Origin: Symbiodinium natans
Taxonomy: Eukaryota; Sar; Dinophyceae; Suessiales; Symbiodiniaceae
Assembly (NCBI GenBank): GCA_905221605.1
Contig: CAJNDS010000188.1
Coordinates: 188,001-202,280 of the forward strand
Reading direction: 5' to 3'
DNA length: 14,280 nucleotides
Shown: positions 1-6,080 of the stretch, in pieces
Position numbering within the stretch: the stretch's first letter is position 1
Layout of the letters: every line of letters begins with the position of its first letter
Notes under the pieces: generated by a model
Seen by the model: the letters and a program-made list of their open reading frames with translations, nothing else
Databases searched by the model: none
Told to the model about the DNA's origin: nothing
Program-made: the position numbers and the translations under genes

Positions 1-375
1 GGTGTTTTTTATACTTGTGCAGTGCGGTCAGATGGTCAGCTTGTATGTTTTGGAGACAACGATTCTGGACAGTGTGACGTGCCAGCAGATTTGGGACCAG
101 TTTTGGCAGTCGCGGCAGGTGATTTTCATACTTGTGCAGTGCGGTCAGATGGTCAGCTCGTCTGCTTTGGATGCGATGGTGCTGGGCGGTGTGACGTCCC
201 AGCAGATTTGGGACCAGTTTCAGCCGTCTCAGTGGGCGGCCCTCATACTTGTGCAATGCGGGCAGATGGTCAGCTCGTCTGCTTTGGATTCAACGGTCGT
301 GGGCAGTGTGACGTCCCGGCAGATTTGGGACCAGTTTTGGCAATCTCAGCGGTTCTTCTTTCCCATCATCGTTAA
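1..375 (+). CDS. RCC1-type beta-propeller repeat protein, 3' fragment
   Basis: Frame 1 is open from the left edge to a TAA at 373-375 and encodes about 124 residues with no start in the window. It consists of three tandem units of 39 residues (117 nt). Each has the core 'TCAVRSDGQLVCFG', then a variable hexapeptide such as 'DNDSGQ', then 'CDVPADLGPV'. This is the RCC1 / ATS1-type blade pattern (seven-bladed propeller; often annotated as HERC-like in dinoflagellate gene sets). Family members act as protein-interaction or exchange-factor scaffolds; the role here cannot be told. The last unit breaks off after 'GPVLAIS', where 'AAG..HTCA' would be expected, and runs into 'AVLLSHHR' and the stop. 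The real gene may therefore continue through a splice junction near 345-352, or the gene is truncated here. The other open plus-strand frame over the same bases is a shadow. Confidence is high for the family and low for the 3' end. Confidence 0.85.
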   Translation, partial: GVFYTCAVRSDGQLVCFGDNDSGQCDVPADLGPVLAVAAGDFHTCAVRSDGQLVCFGCDGAGRCDVPADLGPVSAVSVGGPHTCAMRADGQLVCFGFNGRGQCDVPADLGPVLAISAVLLSHHR

Positions 376-425
376 ACTTAATTTCACTTTGAATTGATTC
401 CTGGGTTTTCGGGCTTCCTTCGGCG

Positions 426-655
426 TAATGTTGACCTCGTAATAATAAACCCCCCCCCCTTCAATCAAACCCCCCCAAATAGAGTAGGGCCCCTTTGAAT
501 AAGGATTCCTTTCCTTAGAGCCCCCCTTCAATCAAACTCCCCCAAAAAAAACCAGCCCCGACTTGGCGTACTTTATTCCCCGGGCTTTATTATTGCGGCC
601 GGGACCCCTGGCGCACTTTAATATCAGGGGGTTCAATAATACGAGGTTAACATTA
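426..655. mobile_element. MITE-like element with 29-bp imperfect terminal inverted repeats
   Basis: The left end (426-454) and the reverse complement of the right end (627-655) both read TAATGTT(G/A)ACCTCGTA, then an AT stretch, then AACCCCC, matching at 25 of 29 positions. The 230-bp interior is non-coding and holds a 17-bp exact direct repeat (454-470 and 521-537, CCCCCCTTCAATCAAAC) plus C-runs and a pyrimidine-rich middle. The outermost bases TA...TA could be a TA target duplication as in Tc1/mariner-type MITEs, but that is inference. It lies between the RCC1 fragment and the 3' end of the integrase pseudogene, and its insertion may have truncated one or both. A simple palindrome-forming repeat is the alternative. 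Confidence 0.6.
454..537 (+). repeat. 17-bp direct repeat inside the TIR element
   Basis: CCCCCCTTCAATCAAAC occurs exactly at 454-470 and 521-537, an offset of 67 nt, each copy followed by another C-run and then an A-run. It may be an internal subrepeat of the small element. Confidence 0.6.
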
Positions 656-685
656 AGTCCCGTGGCCGAGTGCTTCATTTGATGA

Positions 686-1323
686 TTATAGGTTAGTTAT
701 ATTTCCATTGGACGTTTTGTTTTCCTTTTTTCTCATTCGCTTCAACTCTCCTATACAACAGATCTTAAAAGCTCTAATGGCTCTTTCACTAAAATTTGGG
801 TATGCCCTCGTTCTATGATGTTCTATGTTCTCTTCCCTCAAATATTTGTGTATCGCCTCCTTGTTCATTGCCCCCGCGTCGTCTGTATAAAGTTTCTTTT
901 CCATCTTGTTTACACAATCAGTCATCCCACTCGCCAAAGCCTCTTCCTTTTCGCCTTTTACCGGCACTACATGCATAAACTTATCAAACGCATCACTCAT
1001 CAGCATGCCTACCCTAATCTTTTTTGTTCATCCAAATTGTTTATAAAAAAACACATCCATCTGATATTCACAAGCGGGATGAGGGGCGATAAAACTGTTT
1101 TAGGGTTTAGGGTTTAGGGTTTATGGTTTAGGGTTTAGGGTTTAAGGGTTTAGGGTTTTGGTTACCGGTTTTCTTTTTTGCTCAACATGTTTCTAAACTC
1201 GTCAGTATCTCCCATTGCTGTAGTTTTGTCTTTCTCCCATGCTTCGCTTCATGTCTTTTGTTTTGAACCATACGTTGCCTTATCGAAATATGCATCATTA
1301 ATGATTTTCTGTTTCTCGCTCAT
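686..1323 (-). pseudogene. DDE (rve-type) integrase, split by a telomeric block and carrying stops
   Basis: The family integrates the element's DNA by strand transfer. The minus-strand gene starts at an ATG (1321-1323) with 'MSEKQKIINDAYFDKATYG', runs through an in-frame TGA (1249-1251) and ends at a TAA (1162-1164). A telomeric array (1098-1159) follows. The catalytic core then resumes in another frame from 1096 with 'FIAPHPACEYQMDVFF', passes a TGA (1028-1030), and continues 'DAFDKFMHVVPVKG', 'KLYTDDAGAMN' and 'NFSERAIRAFK' to a TAA at 686-688. Putative catalytic residues are Asp (codon 1055-1057), Asp of 'YTDD' (codon 881-883) and Glu of 'SER' (codon 785-787), with the last pair 32 residues apart as in DD35E enzymes. 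The C-terminal part beyond 'LKRMRKKENK' is missing or degraded. The N-terminal 'YFDKATYG' piece fits the region preceding the core in Polinton-type integrases. The gene is inactive as read. Confidence 0.75.
1098..1159 (+). repeat. Interstitial telomeric array inside the integrase pseudogene
   Basis: About eight TTTAGGG units with minor variants (TTTATGG, TTTAAGGG), G-strand on plus. It separates the N-terminal part of the integrase gene from its catalytic core and shifts the frame between them. Confidence 0.9.
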
Positions 1324-1387
1324 GAAAATAAGTAGCAAAAATAATGATTTAATATAATGAATAAAAATCACATTTCAGGAATTGGGC
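1324..1387 (-). promoter_or_regulatory. AT-rich spacer upstream of the integrase start
   Basis: 64 nt between the end of the small ORF and the integrase ATG, almost all A/T on the minus strand, with runs like ATTATATTAAATCATTATTT. Compact viral genomes often place AT-rich promoters in such gaps. No specific motif can be assigned. Confidence 0.3.
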
Positions 1388-1651
1388 CTACTCATTTTGT
1401 ATCCGCTCGTATTTGGGAGCTCCGCGTTTCTTTCCACTAAGTTTTCTGACAGTAATGATTTCGGTAATTCGTGTCGGTGTCAAGTCTTCTTTCCCTAACC
1501 CTAAACCCTAGCATTCCTTAAGTTTCTTCTTTTGGGCGTGCCTTAAACTTGCTTCGGGCTTCTTCTGCATAAACTGCTCATCCTCTTTCCTTTTAGTATA
1601 ATTCAGCTTTTGATACAATGCCAGTTGTTGCTGAATCTCATCCATTGTCAT
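1388..1651 (-). pseudogene. Small basic ORF upstream of the integrase, with one in-frame stop
   Basis: The frame starts at 'MTMDEIQQQLALYQKLNY' (ATG 1649-1651), is rich in Lys, Gln and Glu, and runs to a TAG at 1508-1510. That TAG belongs to an 18-nt telomeric block (1493-1510). Directly beyond the block, in the same frame, the sequence continues 'KEDLTPTRITEIITVRK', then 'LSGKKRGAPKYERIQNE', and ends at a TAG (1388-1390). Read through, it would be about 87 codons, highly charged, with a plausible helical N-terminal half and a basic C-terminal tail. I do not recognise a domain; a nucleic-acid-binding or structural role is only a guess from charge. It lies 64 nt upstream of the integrase start on the same strand. 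The idea that both halves are one gene rests on the conserved frame and coding-like composition. Confidence 0.55.
1493..1510 (-). repeat. 18-nt telomeric insert in a coding frame
   Basis: CCCTAACCCTAAACCCTA on plus. Its complement reads TAG GGT TTA GGG TTA GGG in the frame of the minus-strand small ORF, adding a stop without changing the frame. Confidence 0.75.
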
Positions 1652-1796
1652 ATCCTCGGGACTTTTTAAACTTTATCATCTTACTATACTATATATTAAT
1701 AGTTTATCTTTAGATATGGTTTTTTCTACATATAGAGACAAATCTTTAGAAGAAGCATTTAAACACATTTAAACTTATATTTTAATTATGTTGTAG
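1652..1796. promoter_or_regulatory. Divergent AT-rich intergenic region of the virus-like element
   Basis: This 145-nt spacer lies between the start of the minus-strand small ORF/integrase pair and the start of the plus-strand polymerase-like gene. It contains TATA-like strings (CTATATATTAATAG at about 1691; TATATTTTAATT near 1777) and a tandem ACATTTAAAC-like motif (about 1755-1774). Its position suggests a shared promoter for both directions; function is inferred. Confidence 0.4.
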
Positions 1797-3202
1797 ATGA
1801 GCAAAAGTATTAAGCGTAACACGAGAGCACTTCAAACAACCTACGACAACTACAAAAATCGCTTGACGCAAAGCACCAGAACAAATATCCAAAATCTGAT
1901 TTGTTTTTATGAAAACCGTAAAGTAGCACAATCACCACCGCCGATAGTTTAATCAGACAGTTTATCACCGCAAGAACGGACAAACAGAAGACCAAAGCAA
2001 GCAACGCATACGACAATCCACGACAAACACTACGACAAAGAATCCCTAGGGAGACGAATGCAGTAAGCAAAGAAGGAACACAAAAAACGAAATAGCACCA
2101 AAATCTACAAGAGATGCGTTGCTTTACAGACTGAAGGACGAAAAAAGAGAAAAGGAACTCAAGACTGCATTTAAAGATAGCAAAGGCAGAACCTACGTGA
2201 TTTTATTAGAAGACCCGAAAACATTGAATGTAAAATCTACTAATTAGACAGAAGACAAAGTTAGAAAAAGAGTATTCGCACCGAAAGAGACTGCAAGACT
2301 GTTCTTAAAGTTGTATACTACCTTACAAACCGACCCAGAAGCGAGGGACGAGTTAGAATTTGTCAGTGTAGAACGGATTGATGGCGATGTCAATTTCGAC
2401 CCGAAAAACGGTGGGGAAAAAAAAACTAACAAACACCGGTTTTTTAAGCATGTAAAACATCTGTATTCCAACACCTTCAGGCCCCCGAGTTTGAAACTTT
2501 TAAGGAAGCGATAAATGTAAAGCATTACAAGCAAAACGAGTGTTGGTTTAACACCAGAACCGATTGGTATAAGCATGCGCGAATAGGCGAGAAGAGAAAG
2601 GAAAAGAACAGATTAACAAAAGGAAGCAAGCTAAATCTGATGAATAAAACCGAAGATGAGTTCAACAGGAACGGGGCATTAGTACAGGACATGGTGCCAG
2701 TGTTTGAACACTACGGCATACAAGTAAGGATATTTAACTTGAAACTCATTTTCAAATATTCACCTACTAAATGCAACCACCATATCCCGACATTATACGC
2801 CCTAGTCAAAAATCATCATATCTACACAGCAAACGGCAACCTACTCAGATGGTGGCCATCCGTGAAAATCAAGATGTAGCGGTTAAGGCATCCCGAGATT
2901 ACCACATAAACGAGAAAGACGAACCCACTGAATGTAAAATGATACAGTCCTTAAGCGGCCTTAAGAATTTCTGAGAAAAAGACGAACACGCACTAATTTA
3001 CGATGGTAATGATTCAACCCAGTTATTTTAAGAAACCAAGTTTACATTGAACAGAAGAGCATACGATACAGGATTAAAACGCAAAAATTAGTGACCAGTT
3101 TCGTTGATGGAACTATAACAGTAAGAACGGAACAGATCTACAACAATATGTATTCAGGACATTGAGATAGATTATGGCGATCTAATCAGTCCTAAAGAAT
3201 AA
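1797..3202 (+). pseudogene. Type-B DNA polymerase-like gene, N-terminal part, multiply frameshifted
   Basis: A chain of plus-strand segments reads as one broken gene. It runs ATG 1797 'MSKSIKRNTRALQTTYDNYK' to a stop at 1952; 2089-2514 (one TAG at 2245-2247) with 'STRDALLYRLKDEK', 'RVFAPKETARLFLKLYTTL' and 'DELEFVSVERIDGDVNFD'; about 2487-2879 with 'QNECWFNTRTDWYKH', 'FEHYGIQVRIFN' and 'NHHIPTLYALVKNHHIY'; about 2850-2974 'VAIRENQDVAVKASRDYHIN'; 2977-3039 'EKDEHALIYDGND'; and 3091-3165 'VTSFVDGTITVRTEQIYNNM'. The last piece, ending 'DYGDLISPKE', stops at 3202. The Cys-x-x-Asn and 'HhIPxLYALVKNxHIY' pattern reminds me of the region before the exonuclease/polymerase domains in Polinton-type and organellar type-B polymerases. 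No DTDS palm motif is present, so the catalytic half is missing. The assignment is tentative and helped by the neighbouring integrase. At least four frame changes and several stops make it non-functional. Confidence 0.5.
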
Positions 3203-3208
3203 TAAACC

Positions 3209-3242
3209 AATAGTAATATTCGTTTGTTGAAATAGTAATATT
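3209..3242 (+). repeat. 12-bp direct repeat
   Basis: AATAGTAATATT occurs at 3209-3220 and 3231-3242, just after the last polymerase-like segment and near the right end of the AT-rich element. Confidence 0.5.
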
Positions 3243-3284
3243 GTTGTTTCTTGTTTAGATATGTTATTGAGGAATACCACTTCC

Positions 3285-3649
3285 ATTTTCAAGGGTTAGG
3301 GATTTCGGGTTGGGGAATATGGGTTTTTCTATGGGGGTATTGGTCTATGGGGTTGAGGTTGTTTTTTTTTTTGTGGGGATGTGGGTAGTTCCATAGTATG
3401 GGTTCTTCAGGTGGGTCTTGGGTTGAGGTCTTCCTATGGGTCTTTCGGTGGGATGAGGATTGAGACATAGGTTGTGCTGGTTTGGCCTTTCAGGTGGCCT
3501 AGGGGGGTGTGCGTGGTTCGAAAATGGCAATGGTATATGCTAACGAATGCAAGGATCGAGGCTCAGACCGATTGTGAGGCTCTGGCACTGGCTCGTCTAA
3601 AACAAGCGAGATGGTTAAATACATTCTTTGGCTTTCTTTTCCTGCTTGA
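3285..3649. other. G/T-rich non-coding stretch with degenerate telomere-like motifs
   Basis: It begins with GGGTTAGGGATTTCGGG-type sequence where the AT-rich element ends and continues with many GGGT and GGGG words and a T-run at 3361-3371. It resembles an old, mutated telomeric array. No convincing gene was seen; the short open frames here are compositional. Confidence 0.45.
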
Positions 3650-3727
3650 CCCTAAACCCTAAACCCTAAACCCTAAACCCTAAACCCTAAACCCTAAACC
3701 CTAAACCCTAAACCCTAAACCCTAAAC
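3650..3727 (-). repeat. Interstitial telomeric array (C-strand)
   Basis: Eleven near-perfect CCCTAAA units, so the G-strand is on minus. It starts abruptly after TGCTTGA and ends in AACCTT. Confidence 0.95.
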
Positions 3728-3860
3728 CTTCATGAGGCATCTCAGCCTGTGTGAAACAGTGAAGCACTGTCCTGACCCCTGTAGGCTCACCCCAGGCCGG
3801 GCAATGTTTACAACCAGGTGCATACCGCCCAACTCCTTAATGCTCGAAGTGCATCCTCAA

Positions 3861-3963
3861 CCCTAAACCCTAAACCCCAAACCCCAAACCCTAAACCCTA
3901 AACCCTAAACCCTAAACCCTAAACCCTAAACCCTAAACCCTAAACCCTAAACCCTAAACCCTA
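3861..3963 (-). repeat. Interstitial telomeric array (C-strand), with variant units
   Basis: About 14-15 CCCTAAA units, including two CCCCAAA variants near the left end. It is separated from the previous array by about 130 nt of unrelated sequence and is in the same orientation. Confidence 0.95.
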
Positions 3964-5065
3964 GCAGGTGACGGGAGGCTCGCCCGATCTTGTGATCGGC
4001 GTGCGTGACCCCAGAAGGGTGATGATGGTTGTGGCCTTTAGGGTTTACGTTCTGTGTGGTTGCGCGGAGGCTGGAAATGAATAAAGCGGCTTCTTTTGTT
4101 CTCCGTCCATCCTTTGTGAATGCTGCGTGTTGCCGGGGTCGGCACCGTGCTGCATGGGTTCGGTCATGAAACTGCGAGCAGGCGGTCGGTCAAGCACGGC
4201 TGCATCCCAAAACGCGAAATGGAAAGGAGACGTGGGCTCACTCCCGCGTTTAGGGTTTCGGGTTTAGGGTCCCGGGTTTGGGGTTTCGGGTTTAGGGTTT
4301 AGGGTTCTTCTGTCTGCAAATGAGGGGTCGAGGGCTTACAACCCAACCCTTCTGCTCTTTTGTTGAATTGTACACTCCTGCTCCCGCTGTTTTGTTGGGG
4401 TATTTGGGGTTTAGGAAACCTCCTCACCCGCGCTTTTTCTAAAGCTGTGCATGTCTGCACCATTCTATTTTGGCTACAACAAACAATGGGGGAAATGAAA
4501 GGTTATGCTGTGAACATGTCGAGAGCATGGAGGATTTCCAAGAGGGAACATCGAAGCCTCTCTAAGCAACATGCAGAGAAACAGATCTTCGCGTACAGAA
4601 GTACAGAGGGCATGTGGGCTTTTGCTGTCAACATGCAGAAGCCGGTTGCACAGTTGCTGTCTATTGAAATGCTACAATGTGCACCTACATGATGCACGTA
4701 GTTCGCAGTTGTCGTTACGGACGATTAAGCCGCAAAAAGCGGCAGCCTAGGCCTTGTCTGGTTTGTGATCTGCTTTGCGTCTTAGTACGAGTCCTCGGTT
4801 CCTGCAAGGGCTAAGCCACACTGCTTACTTCTGCGAGTCGTTCTGCCCCGGCAGCGTTGGCCCACATCATGCTGAGGCAGACCTCGTCTACCGCGAGCAG
4901 GACTTCAACGCCTTACTCAGCACAGTCGCACCTCGGAAGAACATTGCGTGCCAGGGTTGCGCCGTTGAGATTGTACAGAAGTCTGCAACGATGGTTTGCG
5001 TCTTCCGATTGTCACACCGCCTTGACCTCACCTCCCATCCAAACCGTCTGTGAACCGGACATGAC
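3964..5065. other. Non-coding stretch, no gene recognised
   Basis: Mixed-composition DNA. It holds a short perfect hairpin (CCGATC-TTGT-GATCGG, 3984-3999), a degenerate telomeric block (4249-4306) and a small GCCGC-AAAAA-GCGGC hairpin (4729-4743). Frames up to about 110 codons exist (4360-4692) on both strands, but none shows a domain or convincing amino-acid composition. Confidence 0.5.
4249..4306 (+). repeat. Degenerate telomeric array
   Basis: TTTAGGG, TTTCGGG, TTTGGGG and TCCCGGG-type heptamers in a row, with intact units at the right end. This looks like an older, mutated array with the G-strand on plus. Confidence 0.85.
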
Positions 5066-5166
5066 CTACTATTTGCTTAAGAACCCCAAAAGAATAAAAA
5101 GTAACAAGCCCCATATTACCCTTAATAAGGAAGAATATTTTTTCGGGGTTCTTAAGCAATAAGTAG
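5066..5166. mobile_element. 101-bp foldback / MITE-like element
   Basis: The left arm (5066-5087, CTACTATTTGCTTAAGAACCCC) and the reverse complement of the right arm (5145-5166) match at 20 of 22 positions. The 57-nt interior is AT-rich with a near-palindrome CCTTAATAAGG. It could be a tiny non-autonomous transposon or, if transcribed, a long hairpin RNA. I see no clear target-site duplication. Confidence 0.6.
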
Positions 5167-5169
5167 TGG

Positions 5170-5196
5170 GAGCGCGGCGCGTATCTCGCCGCGTGG
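5170..5196 (+). repeat. GC-rich hairpin, copy A
   Basis: CGCGGCG and CGCCGCG form a perfect 7-bp stem around a 7-nt loop (CGTATCT). A relative with 21 of 26 identical positions lies inverted at 5857-5883, so this is part of a dispersed repeat. It directly follows the 101-bp foldback element. Confidence 0.6.
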
Positions 5197-5212
5197 TTTC
5201 CTTCGGTTTCTT

Positions 5213-5262
5213 GGGTGGGGTTGGGGGGGGGTGGGGGGGGGGGGGATAATTCCGCCCCCCCC
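5213..5262 (+). repeat. Long G-run followed by a C-run
   Basis: Runs of 9, 8 and 13 Gs separated by single Ts or short gaps, then ATAATTCC and a run of Cs. It can fold as a G/C hairpin or, on the G side, as a G-quadruplex. It may also be an error-prone spot in the assembly. Confidence 0.7.
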
Positions 5263-5375
5263 TATTGCAACTTGCCAGCATGTCCTCAGTCTTTTAGTGC
5301 TCCAGTTTGCAGGGCACCCAGAACCCTGACTTAAACCGTAGCCCTCCGACTTGCTAAATCCGCCCTATGGGCTTG

Positions 5376-5530
5376 GGGGGGGTTAGGGTTTAGGGTTTAG
5401 GGTGTATAGGGCTTAGGGGTTTAAGGGTACTTACGGCTCTGCTTTGTCCCACGGTTTAGGGCTAGGATTGAGGATTGAGGATGTGGGGCTTAGGGTCGAG
5501 GTCTCTGGGTTTGAGGTTCTGCGTTGAGGT
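5376..5530 (+). repeat. Degenerate telomere-like block, G-strand on plus
   Basis: Two or three intact TTTAGGG units (5384-5403) followed by GGGCTTAGGGG, TTTAAGGG, GATTGAGG and GGGCTTAGGG-like words that fade to the right. Confidence 0.6.
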
Positions 5531-5597
5531 TTTCCCAAAACCTGATTCCGGAAATCCTACTGCCGCAGAATCCTCAAGCAACCTTTCCTATAAAGCC

Positions 5598-5660
5598 CTA
5601 CACCTTAAAACATCCCTAAGCCCCTAAACTCTAAACCCCTGAAAGCCCTAAAATCCTTGA
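5598..5660 (-). repeat. Degenerate telomere-like block, opposite polarity
   Basis: AAACATCCCTAAGCCCCTAAACT and similar words, ending with AAAGCCCTAAAATCC. With the block at 5376-5530 it makes an inverted pair of decayed telomeric tracts. Confidence 0.5.
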
Positions 5661-5885
5661 AAACGGAAAGTAGTTTTAGGCATTTCAGAACTCTTTAAAA
5701 GGAGTGAATTCCCTAGGCGAAAACACTAAACTACGTGTTTCCCCCTTAGAGTGCCGTTCATAACCCGCTCCCACCTCTCAGGACGCCGAGTACCTTGTAA
5801 ATAGCACCATTTTTTGCAAATTCCAGCCATCTTAATTTTCACTCTCTGCACGAAAACGCACGGCGAGATGTGCGCCGCGCACCTA
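5640..5885 (-). repeat. Probable dispersed repeat carrying a short open frame and a GC hairpin
   Basis: Read on the minus strand it starts with the GC hairpin (copy B, 5857-5883), then GTGAAAATTAAGATGGCTGG and a 34-codon frame (5726-5830) beginning 'MAGICKKWCYLQGTRRPERW'. The frame stays coding-like past its TAG. I associate this sequence with a common interspersed repeat of Symbiodiniaceae genomes, but that is recollection and not a search. Within the window, the support is the related hairpin at 5170-5196. The frame is more likely part of a repeat than an independent gene. Confidence 0.45.
5857..5883 (-). repeat. GC-rich hairpin, copy B
   Basis: The reverse complement reads GTGCGCGGCG-CACATCT-CGCCGTGCG. 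Compared with copy A the stem keeps pairing through a G-T wobble, and the 7-nt loop keeps ATCT. Confidence 0.55.
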
Positions 5886-5988
5886 GTTGTGGCCTCGAAG
5901 CCTCGAAATCAGCCCATGAAGAGGCAAGCCTGAAGCCTCGCCATGTTCTGCTGGCCGTCCGCCGCCGCGATCAAGTTCTCGAGGAGCA

Positions 5989-6080
5989 GGGTTTAGGGTT
6001 TAGGGTTTAGGGTTTCAGTGGCAAAAAGGGTTTAGGGCTTAGGGCTTAGGGTTTAGGGTTGAGGGTTTAGGGTTTAGGTT
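5989..6080 (+). repeat. Two close telomeric arrays
   Basis: About four TTTAGGG units (5989-6015), a 12-nt break, then about seven partly mutated units (6028-6080; GGGCTTAGGGCTTAGGG, GAGGGTTTAGGG). Confidence 0.9.

Larger units (their letters stand above)
660..3285. mobile_element. Decayed virus-like / Polinton-like element (AT-rich)
   Basis: This block is visibly more AT-rich than either flank. It contains a DDE-type integrase pseudogene and a small basic ORF on the minus strand, and a polymerase-like pseudogene on the plus strand. The two sides diverge from an AT-rich spacer at 1652-1796. An rve-type integrase beside a type-B DNA polymerase is the hallmark of Polintons/Mavericks and related polinton-like viruses. 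I see no capsid, packaging ATPase or protease, and no long terminal inverted repeats, so only part of an element is left. The right end fades into degenerate telomere-like G-rich DNA at about 3285; the left end abuts the 230-bp TIR element. An integrated algal DNA virus with its own integrase is the alternative. All genes are broken. Confidence 0.6.

Noticed and set aside
2-397. 131-codon plus-strand frame over the RCC1 repeats
   Set aside because: It is the shifted frame of the repeat array; its 'ILVQCGQMVSSSALD' periodicity only mirrors the 117-nt DNA repeat.
1810-2070. Minus-strand frame with hydrophobic stretches (and 2244-2576 minus)
   Set aside because: They lie opposite the coding-like polymerase segments and have the skewed composition of antisense frames.
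3650-3963. Regularly spaced repeats as a CRISPR array
   Set aside because: The heptamer units are contiguous without spacers and are telomere-type.
4120-4302. Frame ending 'RVSGLGSRVWGFGFRV'
   Set aside because: The tail is translated degenerate telomeric repeat, a common source of false gene models.
4360-4697. Overlapping plus and minus frames of 110 and 64 codons
   Set aside because: No domain and no coding signal distinguishes one strand from the other.
4729-4743. GCCGC-AAAAA-GCGGC as a transcription terminator
   Set aside because: There is no T-run, and bacterial-type terminators are not expected in a dinoflagellate nucleus.
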